Origin: Margaritifera margaritifera
Taxonomy: Eukaryota; Mollusca; Bivalvia; Unionida; Margaritiferidae
Reading direction: 5' to 3'
Length of the DNA: 64,000 nucleotides
NCBI GenBank assembly: GCA_029931535.1
Contig: JAQPZY010001414.1
Coordinates: 1,938,001 to 2,002,000, forward strand
The notes beneath the pieces are model-generated. The model searched no databases. It was not told the origin of the DNA and saw nothing but the letters and a program-made list of their open reading frames with translations. Both the position numbers and the translations under genes were made by a program. The stretch's first letter is position 1. Each line of letters opens with the position of its first letter. Of this stretch, positions 26,716 to 36,792 are shown in pieces.

Positions 26716-27395
26716 TTTGACAATGTCTGGCGCGAAATATTAACTGGTAATGTCGGGTCCTGCATGCAGAAATCGTTCGTTTGGGGAAATCTCATTAATA
26801 TCTTCAGGCCAACCAAGAACTGTTCTCAACGATGACTGCGCAATGTGAACCGCGTACTTAAGAGATTTAATCGAGATGGCAGAGCTGAATGTGGTCTCAT
26901 GTTCGCGTATGAAAATGTTAGGGTCTTTTCGGGTCAACAATGTGATTCTTCGTCGGATCTCATTATTTATTGATTCAAGCTCGTATGCGCCAGTGGGAAG
27001 TCCAACAATATTCCAGGTGACGCGACCATCTGACGAAAACACAAACGAGTTATTTGCAGGGAAGCCATCACACGGTAGCGATCGAATATTTGGCCAACTG
27101 CGATAAACTCATAACGATGCAAGTGCGATCTCGACTGTGCGGGATTGCCCCGCAGTGATTGTTGTAGGAAAAGTCGCATAAAGTTATGGTTTCGTTGATG
27201 AGATTATAATCATCGAAGTAATGCTCGGGGTTGTATTTGCAACGACTGACTGCAACGCGGCATTAATTTCGCATAAAACAGGAAGCACTTCAGAATTCAT
27301 CATCGGTGTGATAAAAATCGTCAATGTCTTCCATAAGTTAAGCATTAACGAGCGAAATGTCCCACGGTCCATGATGTTGTTGGTAAGCAAACGTT
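26716..27395 (-). pseudogene. Broken penton-like/minor capsid-like gene
   Basis: Minus-strand remnants contain LPTGAYELESINNEI, then IFIREHETTFSSAI and LRTVLGWPEDI. The order of a GxYxLxDINxxI-like helix, a strand and an (S/T)LLGF-like motif followed by a short proline segment is shared by a virion protein that accompanies the capsid gene in invertebrate Polinton-like elements. An in-frame TGA near 27110 and frame changes upstream make it non-functional. Neighbouring fragments up to 27390 may belong to its N-terminal part. The functional name is inference. Confidence 0.4.
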
Positions 27396-27657
27396 GACAA
27401 ATCGATGTGGCCTCATTAGTGAATTATAGTGTGTTGTTACCCGCGCGAACTGATCCCACAAGCGTTTCCAACCTATCCAGGAGTTCATGATCTGCGGTTG
27501 CGCAATCACCGATACCTTTACCAGCGTATTCTTCTTCCGGTTGATATTCTTCCAAATGCTGTCTTGGGAGTCGACTTCTACAATCTTCGACATTTATGTG
27601 AAATTCCTTCCACTCTGGACCTGTTGCAGATTGCCTTTTAAACTTATCCCGATATAT
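27396..27657 (-). pseudogene. Coding-like remnant between penton-like and helical genes
   Basis: Minus-strand fragments such as HELLDRLETLVGSVRAG and NVEDCRSRLPRQHLEEYQP lie in different frames. They probably form the C-terminal continuation of the gene at 27658-28197. No family is assigned with confidence. Confidence 0.3.
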
Positions 27658-28197
27658 TCACTTAATCCAAATGTCAGATGCTTTATCATTGCTAAGTGAT
27701 TTAAAATAAAGTCCTGCTACATATTCTTTCCAGTTGGAAGGAAACCGCTTGGTAATATCTAGAACATCCTCCTCAATCTTCGTGAAGTCAAGAATGTTAA
27801 ATATATTAGGCTGTGGTGTCTTTGACATGTGCTTGGGTAGCGTCGTTGCCTCGGCCGCCTCTTCTTGGACCACAGAGACCACAGCCGCCTTTGGGCGTTG
27901 TTGAACTCCCGCAATCTGTGCTGGTAACTGTTCAATGGCTGTCCTGGCAATCAGTTCGATCATCGCTGTGGTGGTTTCCTCGACTTTCTTGACTTGTTCC
28001 GCCGTTTCAAGCGTGGGGTTGAACAGCGGCGCAAATGCTTGTTCAAAACCCGTTGTGAGGTCTTCCCGTTCGGCCTGACGCGATGCAAACATATCTTTGA
28101 TACGTTCACGGTGAAGTTTTAGTCGATCCTGTACAGCTTTGTCGCGTCGAGCAGCATACTCAGTTATGACATCGCTGGCGGTCTTTTCCGTTGTTAG
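27658..28197 (-). pseudogene. Helical hypothetical protein of the capsid module
   Basis: An open minus-strand frame runs from about 28197 to 27658. It starts with a charged helix (RRDKAVQDRLKLHRERIKDM), followed by FEQAFAPLFNPTLETAEQVKK, an alanine-rich linker and NIFNILDFTKIEEDVLDI. A K-x-L-K...FxPxxxPL(E) pattern near the start is typical of an uncharacterised protein next to capsid genes in invertebrate Polinton-like elements. No ATG is found where the frame seems to begin (ATA at about 28194), and the first ATG (28092) would remove the first helix. It may therefore have lost its start codon. Role unknown. Confidence 0.4.
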
Positions 28198-28254
28198 TAT
28201 ATGATTGTTAAATTTGTTTGTTTAAACCAGCGCGATACTTGCGCGGCCTATCAG

Positions 28255-28575
28255 TCAAGTCAATAGTGACGAAACTTTACGTCTCCTGGGTGACCTCCGC
28301 AAACATATTTCGAAATTCATCCCACGAGTCCAGGTCCAATGAATGTTTGAGAGACCATGCGCGTCAACGCCGCGAAATACCATTGTAACAGGATGAAGCC
28401 GGGTTGGGATTGGATAAGCCAAGACACCGAAAGCAATTGCGTTCATGAGATGTTTATTTATAAACGCAATTGAAAGATGAACGAATCTGACACCAATGTA
28501 AAAAAAAAGATATAAGGAAAATAATATAGTTCCTAACATGGAACTATCAACAAGTAACTCAACGAGAAAAATCAA
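28255..28575 (-). other. Coding-like remnant, unidentified
   Basis: The minus-strand frame contains NKHLMNAIAFGVLAYPIPTR and FRGVDAHGLSNIHWTW next to AT-rich, probably non-coding sequence. The GC-rich part (28255-28470) looks like former coding sequence of element 1. No family is recognised. Confidence 0.3.
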
Positions 28576-28764
28576 AGATGAATTAACGAATGGAATTTAA
28601 ACAAAGGTGAATAACGTCCTATCACCAATCAACAAATAGAAGTATATGATCTACGCCCTAATACAAACAAGGTCTTATTTAGCACCAAGGGTGACTAAAG
28701 TATGTGATTTACATACAACTACGAATAATGTATCATTAATATCATTTATCCACAAGTAGGACAC

Positions 28765-28962
28765 ATGTATTATGAACTTATCAATATATCACTCAGTTAG
28801 CGATATTTGAAATATGAAGTATTTAAGTTATCACTCATTTAGCGATATTGAAATATGAATGCATGAATTTATGAATTTATCGCTCATTTAGCGATATTTG
28901 AATTATGCATTTACGAATGTATCACTCATATCACGATATTGACATGACTGATTACAACATGG

Positions 28963-29022
<60 letters not shown>
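28765..29022. repeat. About 45-bp tandem repeat then (TA)n
   Basis: Four units with tatcactcatttagcgatatt (28785-28945), followed by a pure TA tract at 28966-29022. This interrupts the element 1 relic. Confidence 0.85.
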
Positions 29023-29023
<1 letters not shown>

Positions 29024-29310
29024 TGGCGCCCAGTTGACGACCAAGATGTATTTCCGGTTCCACCCGCTCGTCAATGATCAAGGAGCCACCACGCATAGTC
29101 CGCCCCTCCCAGTCTGTTGAAGGATCCCTCGAGAGCCTTCTCATCCAACACATACTCGATGTTCGCAAAGTCTTGGTCCCTCACATCGAGAACACCAGTA
29201 CCCTCTTCCGAGCCAACGTCAACAGACACAGCGTACACGTCACAATGAACCCCACAGAGTTCTGCGACTCCACATCACCAAACCATACACAAAATGCAGC
29301 TAAAGTATAA
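29023..29310. other. GC-rich island, unidentified
   Basis: A sharp switch from (TA)n to GC-rich sequence that is open in frames on both strands. Either strand could have coded. Nothing is recognised. It is probably another fragment of element 1. Confidence 0.3.
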
Positions 29311-29635
29311 CAACTGAACCGTCTAGTACATATGGCACGGTTAAGTACTTTTGCTTTGATATATGTTGCGCATGCGCGCACATGAATTCGTTTCGTTATA
29401 CATTACATTTTATCATTCAATGCATGCAGCATATAATTAAATTCAATCTATCTGTTCAGTTACAATAAATGGTTAACTTGAACCAGACTATAGTTTTTCT
29501 AATAGCATGGCGTTATATGACCTAGATATTGACTGTCTGCAGAATTTAGAATAAATTCTAAAACGTCTGATATATGAAACAATTCTGTCATGTAAAATTG
29601 CTAGTAATAACGAATGTAATTCAAAATTTCACATA

Positions 29636-29726
29636 CCTCTACAGCTGAAGATTGCTCCCGTAAAGTGGTAGGCTTCCTGACAAGACTCGTCGTAATGTAA
29701 TTTGTACATAGAGAATTTGCTCTATA
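29636..29726 (-). other. Possible exon-like segment
   Basis: On the minus strand a frame beginning MYKLHYDESCQEAYHF and ending FSCRG runs into gtatgtg, a good donor. Two cysteines and the donor are suggestive, but no acceptor or partner exon was found. Confidence 0.2.
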
Positions 29727-30176
29727 AGTACCCTAGCTGTGATGAATATGCGCAGCTAGGTACTTGGGTTTTCACTACAGGCAATTTGCACATGCAGCAT
29801 GGGTTGAATCGCGCTCAGTATTTCGAAATAACTAGAGCCGAAAAAAATAAACCACCCTCGGGTAACGCTGTACGCGGCAACGAAACCCGAGTACATTTTC
29901 GATCACATATACATATTGATATAAATCATACACAATTCCGTGACAACCATTAAGATGTTGCAGTTGTCTCGTATTACTTTAGGCACGTGTGCATATCGTT
30001 CAGTCAAATAGATCACATCTTTGTGTTTATGTCGACCTCGGGAACATATTTGCGTGGGATTGATTTGGTTTTCAAGCATCAAATCATCGTACACGACAAG
30101 ATTATTTGAGCTTGGACCAAGGTCATCAATCGAAGGCGCTTCATCGATTGTGAAAGATCAACTCTCTGTAAATACG

Positions 30177-30440
30177 TTATCGCAGCTCCAAAGGCAAACC
30201 ACGAATGTGTTCTTGTAAAGTATCCGACGTGGAAAGTGGCTCTCTTTTGTTTACTTCACAACACCTGTGATAGTTTCTCCCCAGAATCAGGCTTCTTATA
30301 CGGTGGAAGTCGCGATAGTTTGAAAATCGAGGAATGACTTTGAGTTTACGTTTCACTTGTATCTTGACCAACTCTCTGTAAATACGTTCTCGCAGCTCCA
30401 AAAGTAAACCACGAATGTGTACTTCTAAAGTGTCCGACAT
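30177..30440 (-). CDS. 87-codon ORF of element 1 with an internal duplication
   Basis: The ATG at 30440 lies 7 bp after the stop of the IAP-like gene, on the same strand. The protein starts MSDTLEVHIRGLLLELRERI, continues with a basic segment (KRKLKVIPRF) and ends with a second copy of its opening (SDTLQEHIRGLPLELR). At DNA level about 75 bp at 30368-30443 are repeated at 30157-30236. The repeated RGLPLELRERIY looks like a short amphipathic helix. No family is recognised. The tight spacing suggests it was co-expressed with the BIR gene. The C-terminal copy may have created the present stop. Confidence 0.4.
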   Translation of the reverse strand: MSDTLEVHIRGLLLELRERIYRELVKIQVKRKLKVIPRFSNYRDFHRIRSLILGRNYHRCCEVNKREPLSTSDTLQEHIRGLPLELR

Positions 30441-30446
30441 GGGTTG

Positions 30447-31099
30447 CTACTTGGGACTGACATCGTACTGATCGTACCCGTACTCATCACCGACCAAAGG
30501 CAGGTACTGACAGCGCGGAGACCATCTGGCATGTTCCAAGTAAGCCGAGTCTTTATATTCCCAGTCGTGAAGCCTCACACCGCAACTGAAACACTGAACT
30601 TTGTCTCCTTCTCCCAAGCAGATAAATCCAGATCTGGCTAAAGCTTTGGAAGTAGGTCCTTGCAGCTATTTAGGCCACTTATCTTTGAACGTCTGGTATC
30701 GCTTTTCAAACTTGGAATATCCAGGCAAAACCACAGGTAGCGTCAATTCTTTACCCATGTAGGGATGGCATCCACAGGTAGGGACACGCTTAGCATCCCC
30801 AATAAAGAAGAAAGGTCGTCCTGCATCGCAAGTGGGGCGGTAAGGCACACGCACGGCATCGCTTTCCATGGTCCCTGAGGAGGAGCGACAAGGTCGTGCT
30901 GCATCGCTAATGTCAAAGCGTACGGCATCCGTCTCGTCGCATGGCACTCCAGGTCGTGATCACATTTGGAGTCCAAAGCAGTAGGTTCTTCGCTCGGTGG
31001 CTGTATCGAGTTCGTCAGCATCGGTGCGTGTGTATTGATCTCTGCATTGAAGTTCACAGTAGATCCCTCACTCAGTGGTTGGGTGACATGAGTATTCAT
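30447..31099 (-). pseudogene. IAP-like gene with a BIR domain, interrupted
   Basis: The minus-strand gene starts at an ATG (31099) directly after the polymerase stop. After a Ser/Thr/Pro-rich N-terminus and one frame change (near 30770-30800) comes a baculovirus-IAP-repeat domain: YQTFKDKWP, then SGFICLGEGDKVQCFSCG, RLHDWE, and EHARWSPRCQYL. The zinc ligands are all present with exact BIR spacing, C-x2-C-x16-H-x6-C. Inhibitor-of-apoptosis proteins block caspases or steer ubiquitination, and no RING follows here. A single in-frame TAG at 30666-30668 falls inside the BIR between its first helix and the zinc core. The rest of the frame stays open to 30447, so the gene is either recently killed or recoded. 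The best parallels are host mollusc IAPs, suggesting capture from a host. Confidence 0.65.
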
Positions 31100-31120
31100 C
31101 TTCTTCTTTTTTTCTTCTTC

Positions 31121-34100
31121 TTACTCGGTCAACGTTGGGAGTCCTAATGAATGGTTAGGCTTGGAACTGGCTCCTTTTTTATACTGCAAATCGGCGTGTC
31201 CGTACGGCAAAGTGGTGTGGTCTGGAAGTCTCACTCGTTTCTGGTGCACAATTTGGTAAACTTTTCCTACAGGACGACTGACGATTTGATGATTGGGTAA
31301 CCGTACGATCTTGTGAGGTTCTAACGCTTTCACTCGAAAGTCTTCCGCTTGTCCAGACAGTAAAGCATTTTTCAAAACCTCGAAGTTCACCACTTGGCTT
31401 GTTCGATAGTTCAGAGTTAATCTTTTGACTTTGCATTTGGTGTGAAGTTGGCCTTGTCGGTCTCGGTATCGGTAGCCGTAATTTTTAGGACCGCGGCTGG
31501 CAAAACTCAGAATCGTCTCTTGAGGGTGCTCGTCCGTCCAGGCTCCTAAGCGATCTCCTTGGATGGTAGGGTGTGGGACCCCAGGGCGATGGATGTACAT
31601 ACAACTGTCGGTATCAAAGTACAGGGCACGATCTCCCAACACTTCTAAAGCTTCGGCGTACAATTTTTACTAGCATGGGCTGTCACGTAAGCTGCAATGA
31701 CCACATTGCTAAAGTCGTCGGGGTGTACAAACTTGCATTCTTCTTCGAAATTGATTAAGATAAAATCTTCACGAACGATTTCTGCGTGTTTGACTAGTTT
31801 ACTTTAGTTGTCCACCAGTTTAAAGTAGGCACTGGGATCTGTAAAGTATTCCGTCTTGGGCAAGATCGGACGTTGTGCCATTTTTCCCCACAAGCAATTC
31901 AACATGACTTTGGCAAACGATCTTCTTCCTTCGTTCTTTTCTACATCTTCCAAAGCGATGCCTTCGACGGCACGGTACTATTCTTTGAATTGGGTTTGGT
32001 CTTCGGGAGTTTGACACCACGAGGAATAGCCGCTGGCTTCTTGTTTGAGTTTAAGAAATTGGTTGACGTAGCCCGAGAAAATGCCTGGATGGGATGTGCA
32101 AGTGTTGGAAAGTGCCAGATTTCGTACACTTTCAACAAGCGGTATCCTCGATCCAGAGCCCGAAACAATTCGGCGCTGACCCACGTTCCTGTCAGAGCGC
32201 GCTCTTCCTCCGTGTGGTGACAGGGGTGATCTTGGTTACATGTTTCGGCAGACGTACGGCATAAAGGAAACATCAGTTTTCCTTGACAATGATGAGGTAA
32301 GATAGGATGATATAAGTTGGTCGGGGGTAAGACTTTGAATTTGATCAATCCTTCGTATTGACGAATGTGTTCCACGTCGATGTGTTCTGTCAAGATTTCA
32401 GGGTGACCGGTAGGAAATCGTTTGTATTTGCACACCCAAGGATACAACGAACACACGTCGATGTATTTGATTTCTACTCCTTTTGATTCGTCTACGTCGT
32501 ACAGCAAACGCGTGGCATTGGTTCGTCCTCCAACAAACCGTGGCGTGGATCCAAAGGTTCGATGTCGACCACATCGTAACTTTCGGCTATGCTCCTAAAT
32601 TCAGGATCGGTTTTGAAACGTCGATCGTACTCGTGCTCCCACATTTCTACCACTTGGTATCCTTGACTTTCTAACTTTAACCGGCGTTGGTAAGTGCGTT
32701 CGTACAAGTCTTCCATGGAGACTCCCGTGAGAGGATTTTTCATGTCTCTTTGAGGAAAACAGGTAGGGCATCCGTGAAACAACCAGCCCTGAAATTCGTA
32801 CACCCTCTGAAGGTTTTCTAAGTCCCAACCATCCACTGAAAGACTGCCTATTTTCTTTTCTCCTCCTCCGTTTCTGGCATGTTGTATCCATTTGTCTTCC
32901 TTTTGGCTCAAGTAATGGAGCCAACGCAAGGCTTTGTCCGAGTATTGACGGCTTGCAAAGAGAGACGTGTTTGAGTCTATGATGGCTAGTTCGTTCTCGG
33001 GCATGAAGTTTTTGGTGTACACTAAAGTACAGGCTTTGGGTAGGGTGCATGCTCCCTTCAAAGGATCGACTTCTCCGTGATCTAGAAATAATTGTCGAAA
33101 CTTTCCACAGCAACGGCGTAAAATGTCCACATCGGATCGACAATACTTTAACATTTCATCTTGAAAGTCAAACGGTTCTGACTTGTGAGCGTGGTACCAA
33201 GCGTGAAAGGCTTCTCGGTGTTCGTGGTGCATTCCGTCGGGGTAGTAATAGTCAACGTCAGGCAAATGCGGTAGCACGACGTGTTGATTAGCTTCCGTAT
33301 TGAAGAAGTGAGGAAAATATCCTTTGGCCATTTCTGTCATACCAAATGGTTTAGGCATTCGACTCAAAGGCATGGCTAAATAACTCATGGAATCTTTGAA
33401 TTGCACTTGTCCCACTTTCATGTAGTGAGTTTGGCTCCGTTCCTGGTGACTTTAGGGCATTCGGTACCTTGTTGTGAATAATATTTTAACAAAAACTGTC
33501 CATCGTATCCCGAGAAATTGTGAGACATGACGGTCGCATGGCGATGACAGTCCCCGTAACGTTGAATGTCCTCTTCGCTTCAAGTGTCGTCGGTAGGGTC
33601 TAAAATCCATTCAGCAAACTCGGACAAAGTGTTGGGACCACGAAAGATTTTGTTTCACGTCCTCCTGGAATCCTGCTACAATGAGGACAGTGAACGTGGA
33701 TAGGTTCTTGGATGCACTTCTCACAAGGACGATGAGCGACGCAGAAATTGGGGATGTGAATACCTGTTTCTTGCATGCATTCAAAATCAAAAAAGATGAA
33801 ATCCACTTGGTTCTTGTTCTGATCAGTCTTTAATTCTTTCTTCAGTGTATTGGCGTACTTTTGCATGAAACATTGATGATCATAATCCACCAACTCCTTG
33901 CAAAAGCGGGATCTTTTCTTGCCGGCACAAACGTGTCTCTTGGGGTTGTTGGTTCGAATCAGGTGTCCACACGTGGAACAAAATTTCAATAACTCGCAAG
34001 CGCTTTTCTGCTGGTGACCTTGTGTCCTGAGATGTTGTTCGTAACAAGAGGGACTGACAAAGGTTCGTCGACACGTCGCACAATGCACGTGATTTTCAGG

Positions 34101-35250
34101 AAGGCATGGCTTGGCAGCTAAACAGCCCTGACATCGCTCTCCGCAATGAATGTGTCGCTCCCGATTATTAAATCCTTGGTCACATTTCTCGCAGTAGTAA
34201 GAGTGTCCCAGAAATCCGGAGATACTGGTGATGGCATCGAAATGTTCTTGGTGATGATATGCGTGAATGTATTTTCCCTCCGGGAAATCGGGGCCTCGAA
34301 ACAGCTGAGCTCCGCAAACTTCTTGAGGGTGTACTTTTAAGGTGTAGCGAGGAGCCAAGACGTCTTGAAGTTATTGCATTTGAGAAATGCCACACACGGT
34401 CTCTTTGGGTATGCCTGCTTGTTGTAACAGGAGTTCTGCTTCTTTTCTTTGTTTGGCTTTCTCCGATCGTCGAATGTTATTCCAGGCTCTTTTCCATTCT
34501 ACGCTCTCGTTCTTGTCGGCATACGTTCGCCCCACGACGATGACGCGGGCTAAGCACATCTGGTCTTGAGAATTGTCGATTTGGACGACACTGAATTTGG
34601 TACTGCGAAGGTCGTCCACCAGCAACACTTTCCTAATTCGTCCGCTACCTCGAGGAGGGGATACGTGAGTCATGTGAAGTGTAGCCTTTCCATCCGTGAT
34701 GGTAAACTCTTCGTTTAATTTTTTGAACGTGTTCGATTTTGGCCATGATTTTGGCTGGTGTTAATTCTGCCGGGGTGCTAAACTCGATCCAGACAGGCGA
34801 CTTTAAACTGTCGTGATGGATGGACAGTCTCAACCGATCGTCCTCTTTGGCTCCGCATTGTCGTTTCAAGTTCTGTAACACAGAATCCCACAAATCGGTA
34901 ATGAACCCTGCAGCTTTCTCGGGAGGCACTTCAGACTTGAAGTCTTTAAAGTGGACGGTGTGAGTGTAAGCCGTAGTTCGCAATTTTCTAGAGCTTATTT
35001 TTGGCGTCTTTCGAATACGATAGTAATTTTCGGGAGCCACGGTAGGCCTTTCTTGGTGAGGGCTGGTAGATTCTTTGGGTTTGGTAGAAGGTGGTGTGGT
35101 TTCAGGCTCACTCATCTCCTCTTCGAAATCGCTAGCATGGACTTGAGCTAGCACTTCATCTAGCTGTGTTTCAGGCGGCACGGAAAGTCTCCGTCGTCGT
35201 CTCTTCGTTTCTTCTTCTGTTTTCTCATGGATTGAGCGTGATCTTTTCAT
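31121..35250 (-). pseudogene. polB: Protein-primed family-B DNA polymerase (Polinton/adintovirus type), multiply broken
   Basis: The minus-strand gene of about 1,375 codons starts at an ATG (35250) with a basic KRRRRR run. It has zinc-finger-like CxxC pairs (about 33900-34200) and the exonuclease motifs ExoI (FFDFEC, near 33790), ExoII (NFSGYDGQF, near 33515) and ExoIII (YCRSDVDIL, near 33130). It then has palm motif A (DVCSLYP, near 32450), motif B (KVMLNCLWGK, near 31895) and motif C (YFDTDS, near 31610). All catalytic aspartates are kept. This is the replicative enzyme of self-synthesising Polinton elements. Lesions: a frame change at an A6 run near 34726, TAA at 34371-34373, a frame change near 33645, TGA at 33580-33582, frame changes near 33424, 32535 and 31985, TAA at 31804-31806, and a frame change near 31668. 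Some could be assembly indels, but the total indicates decay. Confidence 0.85.
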
Positions 35251-35264
35251 CTTGATGTCTGACT

Positions 35265-35330
35265 TGAATCTGATTGAGTTTCACACAGGGTCTCTCCCTA
35301 TATAGAGAGAGACCTTCCTACCCTCAGAAT
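35265..35330. promoter_or_regulatory. Bidirectional core promoter with a palindromic TATA box
   Basis: ctatatag at 35298-35305 is a perfect palindrome halfway between the divergent polB (ATG 35250, minus) and zinc-knuckle gene (ATG 35364, plus). An initiator-like tcagaat (35324) lies about 28 bp to the right and tcaatc (about 35270 on the minus strand) about 30 bp to the left. One TATA sequence could thus serve both genes. Confidence 0.5.
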
Positions 35331-35363
35331 CACTATTTGTTATTCCACTTTCAAACAGTGAAG

Positions 35364-35903
35364 ATGGAAAAGTCAAGAAGCTATAATCTAATTCATGACT
35401 ATGGCAAATACAATAAGGCTATAGAAGACAGCAAATTTCAACGCTACTGCGCTCGAGATAAAAGTCAAGATACTTGCTATATCTGCCACGAAAAAGGACA
35501 TTGGGCTCCCTATTGTCGACAACGTCATCACCCAGGAAAAGAAAAGAGAGATAAAAGTCAAGATACTTGCTATACCTGCCACGAAAAAGGACATTGGGCT
35601 CCAGAATGTCCACAACGTCAACACCCAAGAAAAGAAAAAAGAGATAAAAGTCAAGATACTTGTTATCATTGTCAAGAAAAAGGACATTGGTCTTCCGAGT
35701 CTCCTAAGAAACAAGAGAACCCACCAGAGAGGGAGGAAGCAGAGGGATCTTCAACCCCAAAAGAAGAAGAGGAAGAAAAAGAACTCATCCCTCTCGTCAA
35801 GAAAAGCAAGAAAGCTAGACGACTGGAAGACAGTAAGGAAGACGAAGAAGAAGAACCCTTGATCCCTGTGAAGAAATTCAAGAAAAAGAGAGACAGACAG
35901 TGA
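35364..35903 (+). CDS. CCHC zinc-knuckle protein of element 1
   Basis: The frame is intact, 179 codons from the ATG at 35364 (aagATGg), the first ATG after the TATA box. Three tandem copies of a roughly 93-bp unit each encode a zinc knuckle after DKSQDTCY. The first two are complete C-x2-C-x4-H-x4-C motifs (CYICHEKGHWAPYC, CYTCHEKGHWAPEC). The third (CYHCQEKGHWSSES) has lost its last cysteine. An acidic E-rich stretch and a basic KKSKKARR/KKFKKKR tail follow. Such knuckles bind single-stranded nucleic acid. In a Polinton-like element a genome-binding or packaging role is possible but unproven. It is divergent to polB and convergent with the coiled-coil gene, and is one of the few unbroken genes of element 1. 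Confidence 0.7.
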   Translation: MEKSRSYNLIHDYGKYNKAIEDSKFQRYCARDKSQDTCYICHEKGHWAPYCRQRHHPGKEKRDKSQDTCYTCHEKGHWAPECPQRQHPRKEKRDKSQDTCYHCQEKGHWSSESPKKQENPPEREEAEGSSTPKEEEEEKELIPLVKKSKKARRLEDSKEDEEEEPLIPVKKFKKKRDRQ

Positions 35904-35938
35904 ACAATGAACTTTGAGTGTGGTGTTATGTTCATTGT
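35904..35938 (+). terminator. Inverted repeat directly after the zinc-knuckle stop
   Basis: acaatgaac and gttcattgt form a 9-bp perfect stem with a 17-nt loop immediately after the TGA. It does not resemble the histone-type signal of the other genes and its function is unknown. Confidence 0.35.
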
Positions 35939-36102
35939 AATTATTTTAAAAGGGAATAGACCAGAATGGCAAAAAAGTAAGTGTCTTTGTGTGTTTTTGT
36001 TTTTTAGAGTATGGACGCACGCACGCACTCACGCACTCACTCTTACACAAACCAAGGAATGAGATTTAAAGTTTTACTTGATTTGGCAAATTGTATTATA
36101 AT

Positions 36103-36138
36103 TTTTTCTTGATAAATGGGGTGGCCCTGAAAAGGTCC
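36103..36138 (-). terminator. Histone-type mRNA 3' end (stem-loop plus HDE) no. 1
   Basis: On the minus strand, 25 nt after the stop of the coiled-coil gene: ccaac, stem-loop GGACCTTTTCAGGGCC (36123-36138, one A.G mismatch), then accc. After 11 nt comes CAAGAAAAA (36103-36111), matching the histone downstream element that pairs with U7 snRNA. About 65 nt further the sequence tacacaaaccaaggaatg (plus strand, 36044) is shared with the same position after gene 60440. Confidence 0.8.
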
Positions 36139-36162
36139 GTTGGAGTGTTTGTTTTAACAAAC

Positions 36163-36792
36163 TTATGAACTGGACATGCTGAGCTTCAACTGTCTCAATT
36201 CCTTTCCACGACCAAGTCCTATTCCTCCTGCTGCTGCTGCTACTGCTTTAGTGGTATTAGTAGTAGTGAATGTTGGTGGTGGTAGCATCTCACTAGTAGT
36301 AGTGATAGGTTTAGAATGTTTCGCTCGTGAGGGTCTCCTTCTCTTAGGTTGTGTTAAAGAAATCTGATACATGTTTCTCAGATGTTTTAACTCCGCTAAA
36401 ATGTCTTTTAACACATTCACCGTTTTGTTTTCCTCACTCTCTTCCTTCTGTTCTTCACACTTCTCCTCTTCTAACTTTCTTATTTCTTCTTCTTGTTTTC
36501 TTCTTTCCTCTTCTTGCTGAAGAAAAACTTCTTCGGCTTCTCTCTGACGTTGTAAAACATTTTCCAATTCTTCTTGTTGCCTCTTTTTAAAATCATCGAT
36601 GACATGCAAAGAGGGTAGTGGTACAGCAGTCGTGGTTTCAGGCAAAAATTCTTGAGAGAGAAAATCTAAATTAAAATCTTCCGATTGAAAGCTCATCACG
36701 CCATTCGCTGCTGTCGTCATACTCTCACTCCGAACATAAGAACTTTCCGTCGTCACAGGCTCACCCCAATACATGCTCTTCGTAGTCTCCAT
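36163..36792 (-). CDS. Acidic coiled-coil protein of element 1, with a histone-type 3' end
   Basis: The frame is intact. The ATG at 36792 follows a TATA box by about 40 bp. A longer frame to 36804 would need a TTG start and is not favoured. The protein is about 209 residues: an N-terminal Thr/Ser-rich part, then a long heptad-like coiled coil rich in Glu/Gln/Arg (KKRQQEELENVLQRQREAEE onward), then a basic patch (QPKRRRPSRAKHSK) and a Gly/Ala-rich tail (AVAAAAGGIGLGRGKEL). No family is recognised. It forms a divergent pair with the small basic gene at 36998 and ends 25 nt before a histone-like stem-loop. The coiled coil plus basic patch suggests an oligomeric, possibly nucleic-acid-associated protein. 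This is inference. Confidence 0.7.
   Translation of the reverse strand: METTKSMYWGEPVTTESSYVRSESMTTAANGVMSFQSEDFNLDFLSQEFLPETTTAVPLPSLHVIDDFKKRQQEELENVLQRQREAEEVFLQQEEERRKQEEEIRKLEEEKCEEQKEESEENKTVNVLKDILAELKHLRNMYQISLTQPKRRRPSRAKHSKPITTTSEMLPPPTFTTTNTTKAVAAAAGGIGLGRGKELRQLKLSMSSS

Noticed and set aside
34720..34732. Programmed frameshift in polB at the A6 run
   Set aside because: A -1 shift there meets an immediate stop, and a +1 shift would be needed. With many other lesions in the gene, an indel in a homopolymer is the simpler explanation.
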